Assembly (NCBI GenBank): GCA_023426865.1
Contig: JAEZBT010000195.1
Coordinates: 1 to 8,727, forward strand
Length of the DNA stretch: 8,727 bases
Direction of reading: 5' to 3'
Origin: Actinomycetes bacterium
GTDB taxonomy: Bacteria; Actinomycetota; Actinomycetes; Actinomycetales; Cellulomonadaceae
Below are positions 1-6,100 of this stretch, piece by piece. The notes below the pieces were generated by a model. That model made no database searches and had not been told where the DNA came from. It saw only the letters and a program-made list of their open reading frames with translations. A program made the translations under genes and the position numbers. How positions within the stretch are numbered: position 1 is the first letter of the stretch; each line of letters begins with the position of its first letter.

Positions 1-2
1 AG

Positions 3-389
3 GCATGGCAGGCCGAGCTGACCGCCCTGGCGGCGGTGCCCATCGGCACGAGCACGAGCTACCTGGCGTGGCTCCCCGCCGCCGTGGACCACGAGGCGGT
101 GCTCCGCGACGTCGGTGAGGGGCTCGACGTCGTCGTCGAGCGGGCGCTGGCGGGGCACGAGTCGATGCAGGTGCGCCGGCACGTGCTCGACGGCACGGCG
201 GCCCAGCTCCTGACCGAGTTCTCCGAGGCGGTGGACCTCGTCGTCGTCGGCTCGCGCGGGCGCGGCGGGTTCGCCGGCCTGCTGCTCGGGTCGACGAGCC
301 AGGGCGTGCTGCACCACGCCTCGTGCCCCGTCATGGTCGTGACGACCAAGGTGCGTGACGAGGAGGCGTGGGGCGGCGGACCCGCCTGA
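3..389 (+). CDS. Universal stress protein, C-terminal part (5' end outside window)
   Basis: The frame is open from the first bases of the window, so the start lies upstream; 128 residues are visible. The fold is a Usp (PF00582) nucleotide-binding domain. An AWQ near the visible start resembles the end of a Usp beta strand, and the end carries the ATP-binding signature G-2X-G-9X-G(S/T): GSRG begins at base 249 and GS is encoded from base 288, followed by HHASCPVMVV, the usual last strand. Such proteins are cytoplasmic and bind ATP or act as stress and dormancy factors. Perhaps 35-45 residues are missing if this is a single domain. Actinobacteria often have two-domain forms, in which case this is the second domain. 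It converges on the ABC permease gene with 9 bp between stop codons. Family assignment is firm; the specific role is unknown. Confidence 0.9.
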   Translation, partial: AWQAELTALAAVPIGTSTSYLAWLPAAVDHEAVLRDVGEGLDVVVERALAGHESMQVRRHVLDGTAAQLLTEFSEAVDLVVVGSRGRGGFAGLLLGSTSQGVLHHASCPVMVVTTKVRDEEAWGGGPA

Positions 390-398
390 CGGGACGGC

Positions 399-1286
399 TC
401 AGGACCGGTTGCGGTACAGCCGCATCGTCACCGGTGCCATCGCGGCCGTGATGACGGCCGACGCCACGAGTACCCACCCGACCTGTCCGAACGTCGCGGT
501 CCCCGACATGAGCGCGCGGACGGCCGTGACGAGGTGCGACACCGGGTTGATGTCGACCCACGTCTGAAGGAAGTCCGGCATCGTCCGCGGGTCGGCGAAG
601 ATGTTCGACGCGAACGTCAGCGGCATCAGGATCATCATCGAGGTGCCCATCACGGCGTTCGGTGAGCGCATCACGAGCCCGAGGGCCGTGAAGATCCACG
701 AGAGCGCGAACGCGAAGACGAGCAGCAGCCCGACGCCGAGCAGCACGCCGGGGGCGCCACCGCCGGCCCGGAACCCGAGCGCGAAGCCCAGGCCCAGCGT
801 GATGGCGGAGGCGACCGAGTAGCGCACGGTGTCGCCGAGCAGCGCGCCCACGATCGGCGACGGCCGCCAGACGGGCAGCGAGCGGAACCGGTCGAAGACG
901 CCCTTGCTGATGTCCGTGTTGAGGGTGAAGCCGGTGTAGACGGTGATGATGAGGACCGTCTGCACGAGGATGCCCGGCAGCAGGAACTGCAGGTAGGTAC
1001 GCACGTCGCCCGCGATGGCACCGCCGAACAGGTAGGTGAACATCAAGGTGAAGATGATCGGGGAGACCGTCACGTCGAACAGCTGCTCGGGCACGTGCTT
1101 GATCTTCAGGAGCGCCCGCCAGCCGAACGTCAGGGCGTTCGCCACGGGCCCGGGTCGCGCCGGCCGGTGTCCGGCGGTGATGGCGGCGCGCAGCGGGTTG
1201 ACCTCGGCGGCCTCCGCGGCCTGGACGGCCTCCGCGGCCGCGGTCGGCCGGCTGCCGGTCGTGAGGTCGGTGTCGGGGGTGCTCAT
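399..1286 (-). CDS. ABC-2 type transporter permease, DrrB-like
   Basis: Predicted 295-residue integral membrane subunit of an export ABC transporter. The first ~50 residues are hydrophilic and Ala-rich. About six membrane segments follow, roughly at 72-92, 101-123, 147-172, 178-205, 212-232 and 268-288. The cytoplasmic stretch GVFDRFRSLPVWRPS (129-143) is the conserved coupling region of daunorubicin-resistance-type (DrrB) permeases, and INPVSHLVTAVRALM (246-260) is the usual second conserved block. The ATG is chosen because its ATGA overlaps the ATPase stop by 4 bp and AGGAGG (bases 1291-1296) lies 4 nt upstream; the frame stays open further upstream, but only as a shadow of the ATPase gene. 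It should pair with that ATPase and export a hydrophobic compound, lipid or drug. The substrate cannot be read from sequence. Confidence 0.93.
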   Translation of the reverse strand: MSTPDTDLTTGSRPTAAAEAVQAAEAAEVNPLRAAITAGHRPARPGPVANALTFGWRALLKIKHVPEQLFDVTVSPIIFTLMFTYLFGGAIAGDVRTYLQFLLPGILVQTVLIITVYTGFTLNTDISKGVFDRFRSLPVWRPSPIVGALLGDTVRYSVASAITLGLGFALGFRAGGGAPGVLLGVGLLLVFAFALSWIFTALGLVMRSPNAVMGTSMMILMPLTFASNIFADPRTMPDFLQTWVDINPVSHLVTAVRALMSGTATFGQVGWVLVASAVITAAMAPVTMRLYRNRS

Positions 1287-2263
1287 GCGACCTCCTCCGT
1301 CTCGGTCGTGTCCTCGGGCTCCTCGGCGGGGTGCCCGGTGAGGGCGAGGAAGACCTCGTCCAGCGACGGCTGCCCGAGCGAGACCTCGGCGACGTCGACG
1401 CCGGCGTCGAGCAGCTCCGGCAGCAGCGACGCGGCGTCCCGTGTGGCGCCGATCCGCGCCGACAGGGCCGAGGTGTCGGTCGGCAGCGCGATCGGCACGC
1501 GCAGCACGCGGGCCATGACGTCCTGGGCGAGCGGACGCTGCGCGGCGTGGACCAGCCGCACGTGCACCGAGCTCGAGCCGACGGAGGCCTTCAGCTCGGG
1601 GGCCGTCCCCTCGGCGATGACCTTGCCGTGGTCGATGACGGCGATCCGGTCGGCGAGCTGGTCCGCCTCCTCGAGGTACTGCGTGGTGAGCAGCACGGTG
1701 GTGCCGTGGTCGACCAGCACCTGGATGATGTCCCACACCTGGTTCCGCGAGCGCGGGTCCAGCCCGGTGGTGGGCTCGTCGAGGAAGAGGACGCGCGGGC
1801 TGATGACCATCGACGCGGCGAGGTCGATGCGTCGGTGCATGCCGCCGGAGAACGTCTTGACCTGCCGGTCCGCTGCTTCGTCGAGCTCGAAGGCGTGCAG
1901 GAGCTCCGCGGCGCGGGCGCGGGCGCCGGCCCGGGAGAACCCGTACAGGCGGGCGATGAGGATCAGGTTCTCGGCGCCGGTGAGGTCCTCGTCGACCGAC
2001 GCGAACTGACCCGTGAGGCCGACCAGGCCGCGGACGGCGTCGGACTCGGTGCGCACGTCGTGGCCGAAGACCCGCGCGGTGCCGGCGTCGGGGCGCAGCA
2101 GGGTGGCGAGCATCCGTACGGTGGTCGTCTTGCCGGCGCCGTTCGGGCCCAGGAAGCCGTAGACGGTCCCGGTCGGGATGGCGAGGTCGATCCCGTCGAC
2201 GGCCTTGGTGGTACCGAAGTGCTTGACGAGGCCGTGCGCCTCGACGGCGAGCTCTGGAGACAT
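1283..2263 (-). CDS. ABC transporter ATP-binding protein, DrrA-like
   Basis: Predicted 326-residue cytoplasmic ATPase that powers the neighbouring permease. Visible motifs: Walker A GPNGAGKT (39-46), Q-loop Gln86, signature FSGGM (138-142), Walker B VLFLDEP (158-164) and the D-loop after it. The switch (H-loop) position holds Gln195 in TTQYLEEA instead of His, as in drug-export relatives of DrrA. After the ATPase core comes a ~100-residue C-terminal extension with LDEVFLALTG (301-310), the mark of the DrrA subfamily. The chosen ATG gives the family-like start MSPELAVEA. In-frame ATGs at 2272 and 2293 are possible, and none of the three has a convincing Shine-Dalgarno. The gene follows the Lrp/AsnC gene by 37-67 bp on the same strand, so it may be read from that promoter. 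It overlaps the permease gene by 4 bp, implying translational coupling. Substrate unknown. Confidence 0.93.
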   Translation of the reverse strand: MSPELAVEAHGLVKHFGTTKAVDGIDLAIPTGTVYGFLGPNGAGKTTTVRMLATLLRPDAGTARVFGHDVRTESDAVRGLVGLTGQFASVDEDLTGAENLILIARLYGFSRAGARARAAELLHAFELDEAADRQVKTFSGGMHRRIDLAASMVISPRVLFLDEPTTGLDPRSRNQVWDIIQVLVDHGTTVLLTTQYLEEADQLADRIAVIDHGKVIAEGTAPELKASVGSSSVHVRLVHAAQRPLAQDVMARVLRVPIALPTDTSALSARIGATRDAASLLPELLDAGVDVAEVSLGQPSLDEVFLALTGHPAEEPEDTTETEEVA

Positions 2264-2330
2264 GGGTGCCATCGTGCGCCCAGGCGCCGACATCGCGACA
2301 GCGCTTTTCGCGGGGCGGGGAGCGGCGTCC

Positions 2331-2804
2331 TCAGGCGGGCGGCAGCACCACGTCGGGGCGGCGGACGAGCGCCGTCAGCACGACGCTCGACCGGGTGCGC
2401 ACGACGAACGGCTCGGCGTTGAGCCGTTCGACCACCTCCTCGAGGTGGGTCATGTCGCGGGCGCGCACGTGCACGACGGCGTCGGCGTCGCCGGTCACCG
2501 TGCTCGCGGCCACGATCTCCGGGTACTGCTCGAACGCCTCCTTCATGACCGCCGGCCGCGTGGAGCCCGCCGCGTAGACCTCGACGTGCGCCTCTGTCGC
2601 CCAGCCGGTCGCGCCCGGGTCCAGCCGCACCGTGAAGCCGTCGACGACGCCCCGCCGCTTGAGGCGGTCGACCCGCCGCTTCACGGCCGGCGCGGAGAGG
2701 TTCACGACGGCGCCGATGTGCGCGAAGCTCGCCCGCGCGTCGCGTCCCAGCTCGCGCAGGATGGCGGCGTCGATGGGGTCGAGGTCCGGGGCGCCGGGAA
2801 GCAC
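2331..2804 (-). CDS. Lrp/AsnC family transcriptional regulator
   Basis: 157-residue DNA-binding regulator of normal family length. The N-terminal winged helix-turn-helix begins LDPIDAAILRELGRDAR (8-24), with the recognition region around 26-47 (ASFAHIGAVVNLSAPAVKRR). A C-terminal RAM effector-binding/oligomerisation domain spans about 68-148, with the Gly-Asp turn TGDADAVVHV (104-113) typical of the ligand site. Family members usually sense an amino acid and assemble as dimers to octamers. The GTG start fits the family N-terminus; no in-frame ATG is better, and the Shine-Dalgarno is weak. It is divergent from lctP across 368 bp and is followed by the ABC exporter genes, so it could control either side and itself. 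The arginine/ornithine genes 2 kb away would also suit an AsnC-type regulator, but nothing in the sequence proves this. Confidence 0.93.
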   Translation of the reverse strand: MLPGAPDLDPIDAAILRELGRDARASFAHIGAVVNLSAPAVKRRVDRLKRRGVVDGFTVRLDPGATGWATEAHVEVYAAGSTRPAVMKEAFEQYPEIVAASTVTGDADAVVHVRARDMTHLEEVVERLNAEPFVVRTRSSVVLTALVRRPDVVLPPA

Positions 2805-3035
2805 GCACCAAGCATGCCGGACGCGCGGCCGGCCAGGGCCCCGCGCGTCGCCCTGAGGCTGCCCGCGCGTCGTCGGCCAGGATCGCTGCTCCCTCGGTTC
2901 GCTGCCCCGTACACGGACAGCCGCTCATGTGACGGGTGTGGCTGGTGGGGCGTGCGTGCTGTCCCAGGGGTCCCGTTGGTCACAGGTGTCACAAGAGCGG
3001 CGGTGCGTGCTCGGACGATGACGCGCGGCCGTGCC

Positions 3036-3071
3036 GGTTGCGCCGGTCGGTCGCGCGGTTGCGCGGGTCGG
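3036..3071. repeat. 15-bp imperfect direct repeat, 21-bp period
   Basis: GGTTGCGCCGGTCGG (3036-3050) and GGTTGCGCGGGTCGG (3057-3071) differ at one base and are separated by TCGCGC. The 21-bp period is two turns of B-DNA, so a dimeric regulator would see both copies on the same face. The repeat lies about 100 bp upstream of the lctP start. The role as an operator is inference; chance repetition in GC-rich DNA is possible. Confidence 0.45.
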
Positions 3072-3162
3072 CCCCGTGTCGGGGCGCGGCGTGTCCGGGG
3101 CGCGGAAGGTCCCAGCAGCGCACGTCCGGCGGTCGGCAGAATCGCAGGCGCCCGGCGACCTT

Positions 3163-3167
3163 GGAGG
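3163..3167 (+). promoter_or_regulatory. Shine-Dalgarno that fixes the lctP start
   Basis: GGAGG with a 5-nt spacer to the GTG at 3173. The frame is open back to 2936, but no equally good site lies further upstream, and the family-like N-terminus begins here. This favours GTG-3173 over longer versions. Confidence 0.7.
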
Positions 3168-3172
3168 CGCGT

Positions 3173-4789
3173 GTGTTCGTGCAGGACGTCGACCCCGTCG
3201 CGGGTTCGCTGCTCGTCTCGGCCCTGTGTGCGGCCGTGCCGCTCCTGCTGCTCTTCGTGCTCCTCGGCGTCGTGCGGATGCAGGCGCACCGCGCGGCGCT
3301 GGTGAGCCTGGCCGCGGCGCTGGTGCTCGCCGTCGTCGGCTGGGGGATGCCCGTCGGGCAGGCGCTGAGCGCGGCTGCGGAGGGCGGGTTCTACGGGCTG
3401 TTCCCGATCCTGTGGATCCTCGTGAACGCGCTGTGGCTGTACCGGGTCACCGTGGACACGCCGTGGTTCGACGTGCTCGGGCGCTCGATCCGCTCGGTGT
3501 CGGACGACCTGCGGATCCTGGCGATCCTCGTCGCGTTCTGCTTCGGCTCGCTGCTGGAGGCGCTCGCGGGGTACGGGGCGCCGGTGGCGATCTCGGCGGC
3601 GATGCTCATGGCGGCCGGGATGAAGCCGATGACGTCGGCCCTGGTGTCGCTGCTGGCCAACACGGCGCCGGTCGCGTTCGGTGCGATGGCGGCGCCGATC
3701 ATCGCGCTCGCGGGCGTGACGGGCCTGCCCTTGGACGACCTGTCCGCGATGGCCGGCCGCCAGACGCCGTTCATCGCGCTCCTGGTCCCGCTGCTGCTGG
3801 TGCTCATGGTCGACGGGCGTCGCGGCGTGCGGCAGACCTGGCCGGTCGCCCTGGTCGCGGGCTTCGTGTTCGGCCTGGCCAAGTTCGTCACCGCGAACTA
3901 CCTGGCTGTGGAGCTGACCGACGTCGTCGCGGCCGTCGCCACCGTCGCCGCGGTGCTCGCGATGCTGCGGGTGTGGCAGCCGGCGGAGGTCGTCGGGATC
4001 GCGCGTGAGGAGGAGGTCGACGTCGAGCCCGCGGCCGTCGAGCGGCCCCCCGCGCGGCACATGTGGTTCGCCGTCGCGCCCTACCTCGTCATCATGGCGA
4101 TCTTCTCGGTCGCGCAGGTGCCGGCGGTGAAGACCTGGCTGTCCGACGTCGGCCGGGTCACCTTCGGCTGGCCGGGCCTGGACGTGGCGACCCCGGACGG
4201 GGAGCCGGTGGGCGCGCAGACCTTCACGCTCGACCACCTCAAGGCGACCGGCACGCTGCTGCTGCTGGCGGGCTTCGTGACGATGGCCATGTATCGGGTC
4301 TCGGTGCGGCGCGCGCTGCGGATCTACCGCGAGACCCTCGCGCAGCTGCGGCTGACGATCGTCACGGTGACCGCGGTGCTCGCGCTGTCGTTCGTCATGA
4401 ACCTGTCGGGTCAGACGACGACGCTCGGCGCCGCGCTCGCGTCGACCGGGGCGGCGTTCGCCGCGCTGTCCCCGCTGATCGGCTGGATCGGGGTCGCGCT
4501 CACGGGCTCGGACACCTCCTCGAACGCGCTGTTCGGCCAGCTCCAGGTCACCGCTGCTCAGGAGACCGGCCTGTCACCGGTGCTCATGGCGTCGGCGAAC
4601 TCCTCGGCCGGCGTGCTCGGCAAGATGCTGTCGCTGCAGAACCTCGCGGTGGCCGCGGCCGCCGTCGGGCAGCCGGGCAGCGAGCCGACGCTGTTCCGCA
4701 GGCTCCTGCCGTGGAGTGTCGGGCTGCTGGTGCTCGTCACCGGGCTCGTGCTGCTGCAGACCGGCCCACTCGCCTGGATGGTGCCCTAG
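3173..4789 (+). CDS. lctP: L-lactate/glycolate permease, LctP family
   Basis: 538-residue membrane permease of the lactate permease family (TC 2.A.14), about the usual length, with around 12 hydrophobic segments. It probably takes up lactate or glycolate with protons. Conserved family blocks are visible: FPILWILVNALWLY (77-90), CFGSLLEALAGYGAPVAI (123-140), LLANTAPVAFGAMAAPI (160-176) and TGSDTSSNALFGQLQVTAA (444-462), then the ANSSAGVLGKM region (475-485). A charged, Glu-rich cytoplasmic loop lies at about 276-297. Position 488, usually Pro in the GKM-S-P-Q block, is Leu here (codon at 4634). The GTG start has a good Shine-Dalgarno. It stands alone on its strand, divergent from the Lrp/AsnC gene and convergent with rocD. 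No lactate dehydrogenase gene is in the window, so the physiological substrate is inferred from the family only. Confidence 0.92.
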   Translation: MFVQDVDPVAGSLLVSALCAAVPLLLLFVLLGVVRMQAHRAALVSLAAALVLAVVGWGMPVGQALSAAAEGGFYGLFPILWILVNALWLYRVTVDTPWFDVLGRSIRSVSDDLRILAILVAFCFGSLLEALAGYGAPVAISAAMLMAAGMKPMTSALVSLLANTAPVAFGAMAAPIIALAGVTGLPLDDLSAMAGRQTPFIALLVPLLLVLMVDGRRGVRQTWPVALVAGFVFGLAKFVTANYLAVELTDVVAAVATVAAVLAMLRVWQPAEVVGIAREEEVDVEPAAVERPPARHMWFAVAPYLVIMAIFSVAQVPAVKTWLSDVGRVTFGWPGLDVATPDGEPVGAQTFTLDHLKATGTLLLLAGFVTMAMYRVSVRRALRIYRETLAQLRLTIVTVTAVLALSFVMNLSGQTTTLGAALASTGAAFAALSPLIGWIGVALTGSDTSSNALFGQLQVTAAQETGLSPVLMASANSSAGVLGKMLSLQNLAVAAAAVGQPGSEPTLFRRLLPWSVGLLVLVTGLVLLQTGPLAWMVP

Positions 4790-4807
4790 CCCGCCGAGCC
4801 GGGCGGG
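4790..4807. terminator. Possible bidirectional terminator hairpin between lctP and rocD
   Basis: CCCGCC (4790-4795) and GGCGGG (4802-4807) form a perfect 6-bp GC stem with a 6-nt loop, filling the 20-bp gap between two converging stop codons. There is no U-tract on either strand, so it would be a weak or non-canonical terminator, as is common in actinobacteria. Confidence 0.45.
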
Positions 4808-4809
4808 TC

Positions 4810-6096
4810 TCAGCGCAGCGCCTCGGTCAGCTGGTCCAGGGCCCAGTCGAGGTCGTCACTGCTGATGACGATCGGCGGCGACAGCCGCACGGTGTGGCCG
4901 TGCGTGTCCTTGACCAGCACCCGCCGCGCGAGCAGCCGCTCAGCCAGGTCGCGGCCCGTGCCGAGGGAGGGCGGGACGTCGACGCCCGCCCAGAGCCCGA
5001 CTCCGCGCGTCGCCTCCGCGAGCCCGGCCTGGACCAGCGCGCCCAGCCGCTCGTGCAGGTGCGCCCCGAGCACCGCGGCCCGGGCCTGCATCTCGCCGGT
5101 GGCGAGCAGGTCCAGCACCGCGATCCCGACGGCCGTCGCCAGGGGGTTCCCGCCGAACGTCGAGCCGTGCGTCCCCGGTGTCAGCACCCCGAGCACGTCC
5201 CCGCGCCCGACGACGGCGCTCACGGGCACGATCCCGCCGCCCAGCGCCTTGCCGAGCGTCACGAGGTCGGGCCGGACGCCGACGACCTCGCACGCGAGCG
5301 TCGTGCCGGTGCGGCCGAGGCCGGACTGGATCTCGTCGGCGACCAACAGGATCCCGGCCGCGTCGCACAGCCGGCGCACCGCCGGCAGGTAGTCCGGCGG
5401 GGGCACGACGACGCCGGCTTCGCCCTGGATCGGCTCAAGCAGGACGGCGACGGTCGTGTCGTCGATCGCCTCGGCGACGGCGGCCGCGTCGCCGTAGGGG
5501 ACCACGCGGAAGCCCGGGGTGTACGGGCCGAAGCCGCGCCGCGCGTCGTCGTCGGTGGAGAAGGAGATCACCGTGGTGGTGCGGCCGTGGAAGTTGCCCG
5601 AGGCCACGACGATCGTGGCCTCGCCCTCGGGCACCCCGCGGACGTCGTAGCCCCACTTGCGGACGGTCTTCACGGCCGTCTCCACGGCCTCCGCGCCGGT
5701 GTTCATGGGCAGGACGAGCGTGGGCTCGCCGTGCGCCGGCGGCGCCAGCAGCGGACCGACCAGACCGGCGAGGCGGTCGGCGAACTCGCCGAGCTGGTCG
5801 TGCAGGAAGGCCCGCGAGGTGAGCGTGAGCCGGTCGAGCTGCGCGTGCGCGGCGGCGACCAGCGCCGGGTGACGGTGCCCGAAGTTCAGCGCCGAGTACC
5901 CGGCCAGGAGGTCCAGGTACCGGGTGCCCGCGACGTCGCGGACCCACGCGCCCTCACCGCTCGCGATGCGCACCGGCAGCGGGTGGTAGTTCCCGGCCAG
6001 ATGGGCACCGGGAGTACCGGGGGCGTCCGGCGCCGCGCCGCCGCCCGGGAGGGTGACCGGGGCGCCGTCGTCGGCGAGCAGGTCGCGGGGGTGCAC
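4810..6096 (-). CDS. rocD: Ornithine aminotransferase (ornithine--oxo-acid transaminase)
   Basis: 428-residue PLP-dependent class III aminotransferase. It moves the delta-amino group of ornithine to 2-oxoglutarate, giving glutamate semialdehyde/pyrroline-5-carboxylate for proline or glutamate. Family landmarks: NYHPLPVRIASGEGAWV (36-52), YLDLLAGYSALNFGHRHP (60-77), the phosphate-binding NTGAEA (132-137), SGNFHGRTT (166-174), the cofactor-ring Asp in DEIQSGLGRTG (254-264), the Schiff-base Lys283 in LGKALGGGIVPVS, and HGSTFGGNPLA (310-320). A segment near 112-127 (VGPLLAPPAHGEPTLV) is slightly longer than I expect. The GTG start lies 4 bp after the stop of the upstream hydrolase gene, with GGAG 10 nt upstream. 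A start at 6153 would add 19 basic, unlike-family residues and overlap that gene by 53 bp, so I reject it. The pair is surely co-transcribed and probably translationally coupled. Confidence 0.93.
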   Translation of the reverse strand: MHPRDLLADDGAPVTLPGGGAAPDAPGTPGAHLAGNYHPLPVRIASGEGAWVRDVAGTRYLDLLAGYSALNFGHRHPALVAAAHAQLDRLTLTSRAFLHDQLGEFADRLAGLVGPLLAPPAHGEPTLVLPMNTGAEAVETAVKTVRKWGYDVRGVPEGEATIVVASGNFHGRTTTVISFSTDDDARRGFGPYTPGFRVVPYGDAAAVAEAIDDTTVAVLLEPIQGEAGVVVPPPDYLPAVRRLCDAAGILLVADEIQSGLGRTGTTLACEVVGVRPDLVTLGKALGGGIVPVSAVVGRGDVLGVLTPGTHGSTFGGNPLATAVGIAVLDLLATGEMQARAAVLGAHLHERLGALVQAGLAEATRGVGLWAGVDVPPSLGTGRDLAERLLARRVLVKDTHGHTVRLSPPIVISSDDLDWALDQLTEALR

Positions 6097-6100
6097 GGGG

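Larger units (their letters stand above)
2805..3172. promoter_or_regulatory. Divergent intergenic region between the Lrp/AsnC gene and lctP
   Basis: 368 bp with no convincing gene; frames crossing it are open because of high GC. It should hold promoters for both neighbours. Visible items: three TGTGAC/GTCACA hexamers at 2928-2933 (TGTGAC), 2979-2984 and 2988-2993 (both GTCACA); a 15-bp imperfect direct repeat at 3036-3071; and a possible -10 for lctP, CAGAAT at 3137-3142, with no good -35. CATGCT on the minus strand (2816-2811) is a weak -10 candidate close to the Lrp/AsnC start. I could not identify a clear sigma-70 pair on either strand. Confidence 0.5.

Noticed and set aside
385..403. Inverted repeat CCTGA/TCAGG spanning the two convergent stop codons of the stress protein and permease genes
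   Set aside because: Only 5 bp with a 9-nt loop and no U-tract; partly a consequence of two facing TGA stops. Too weak to call a terminator.
2928..2944. Classical CRP site
   Set aside because: TGTGA is followed after 6 nt by TGGCT, not TCACA, so the palindrome fails; kept only as a hexamer cluster.
2936..3172. N-terminal extension of LctP starting at GTG-2936
   Set aside because: The extra ~79 residues are Arg/Gly/Cys-rich and unlike the family, with no Shine-Dalgarno; GTG-3173 has one at ideal distance and gives the usual length.
2702..4237. A 511-codon minus-strand open frame opposite lctP
   Set aside because: Low-complexity Arg/His/Asp-rich translation, antisense to a clear membrane permease; a shadow frame.
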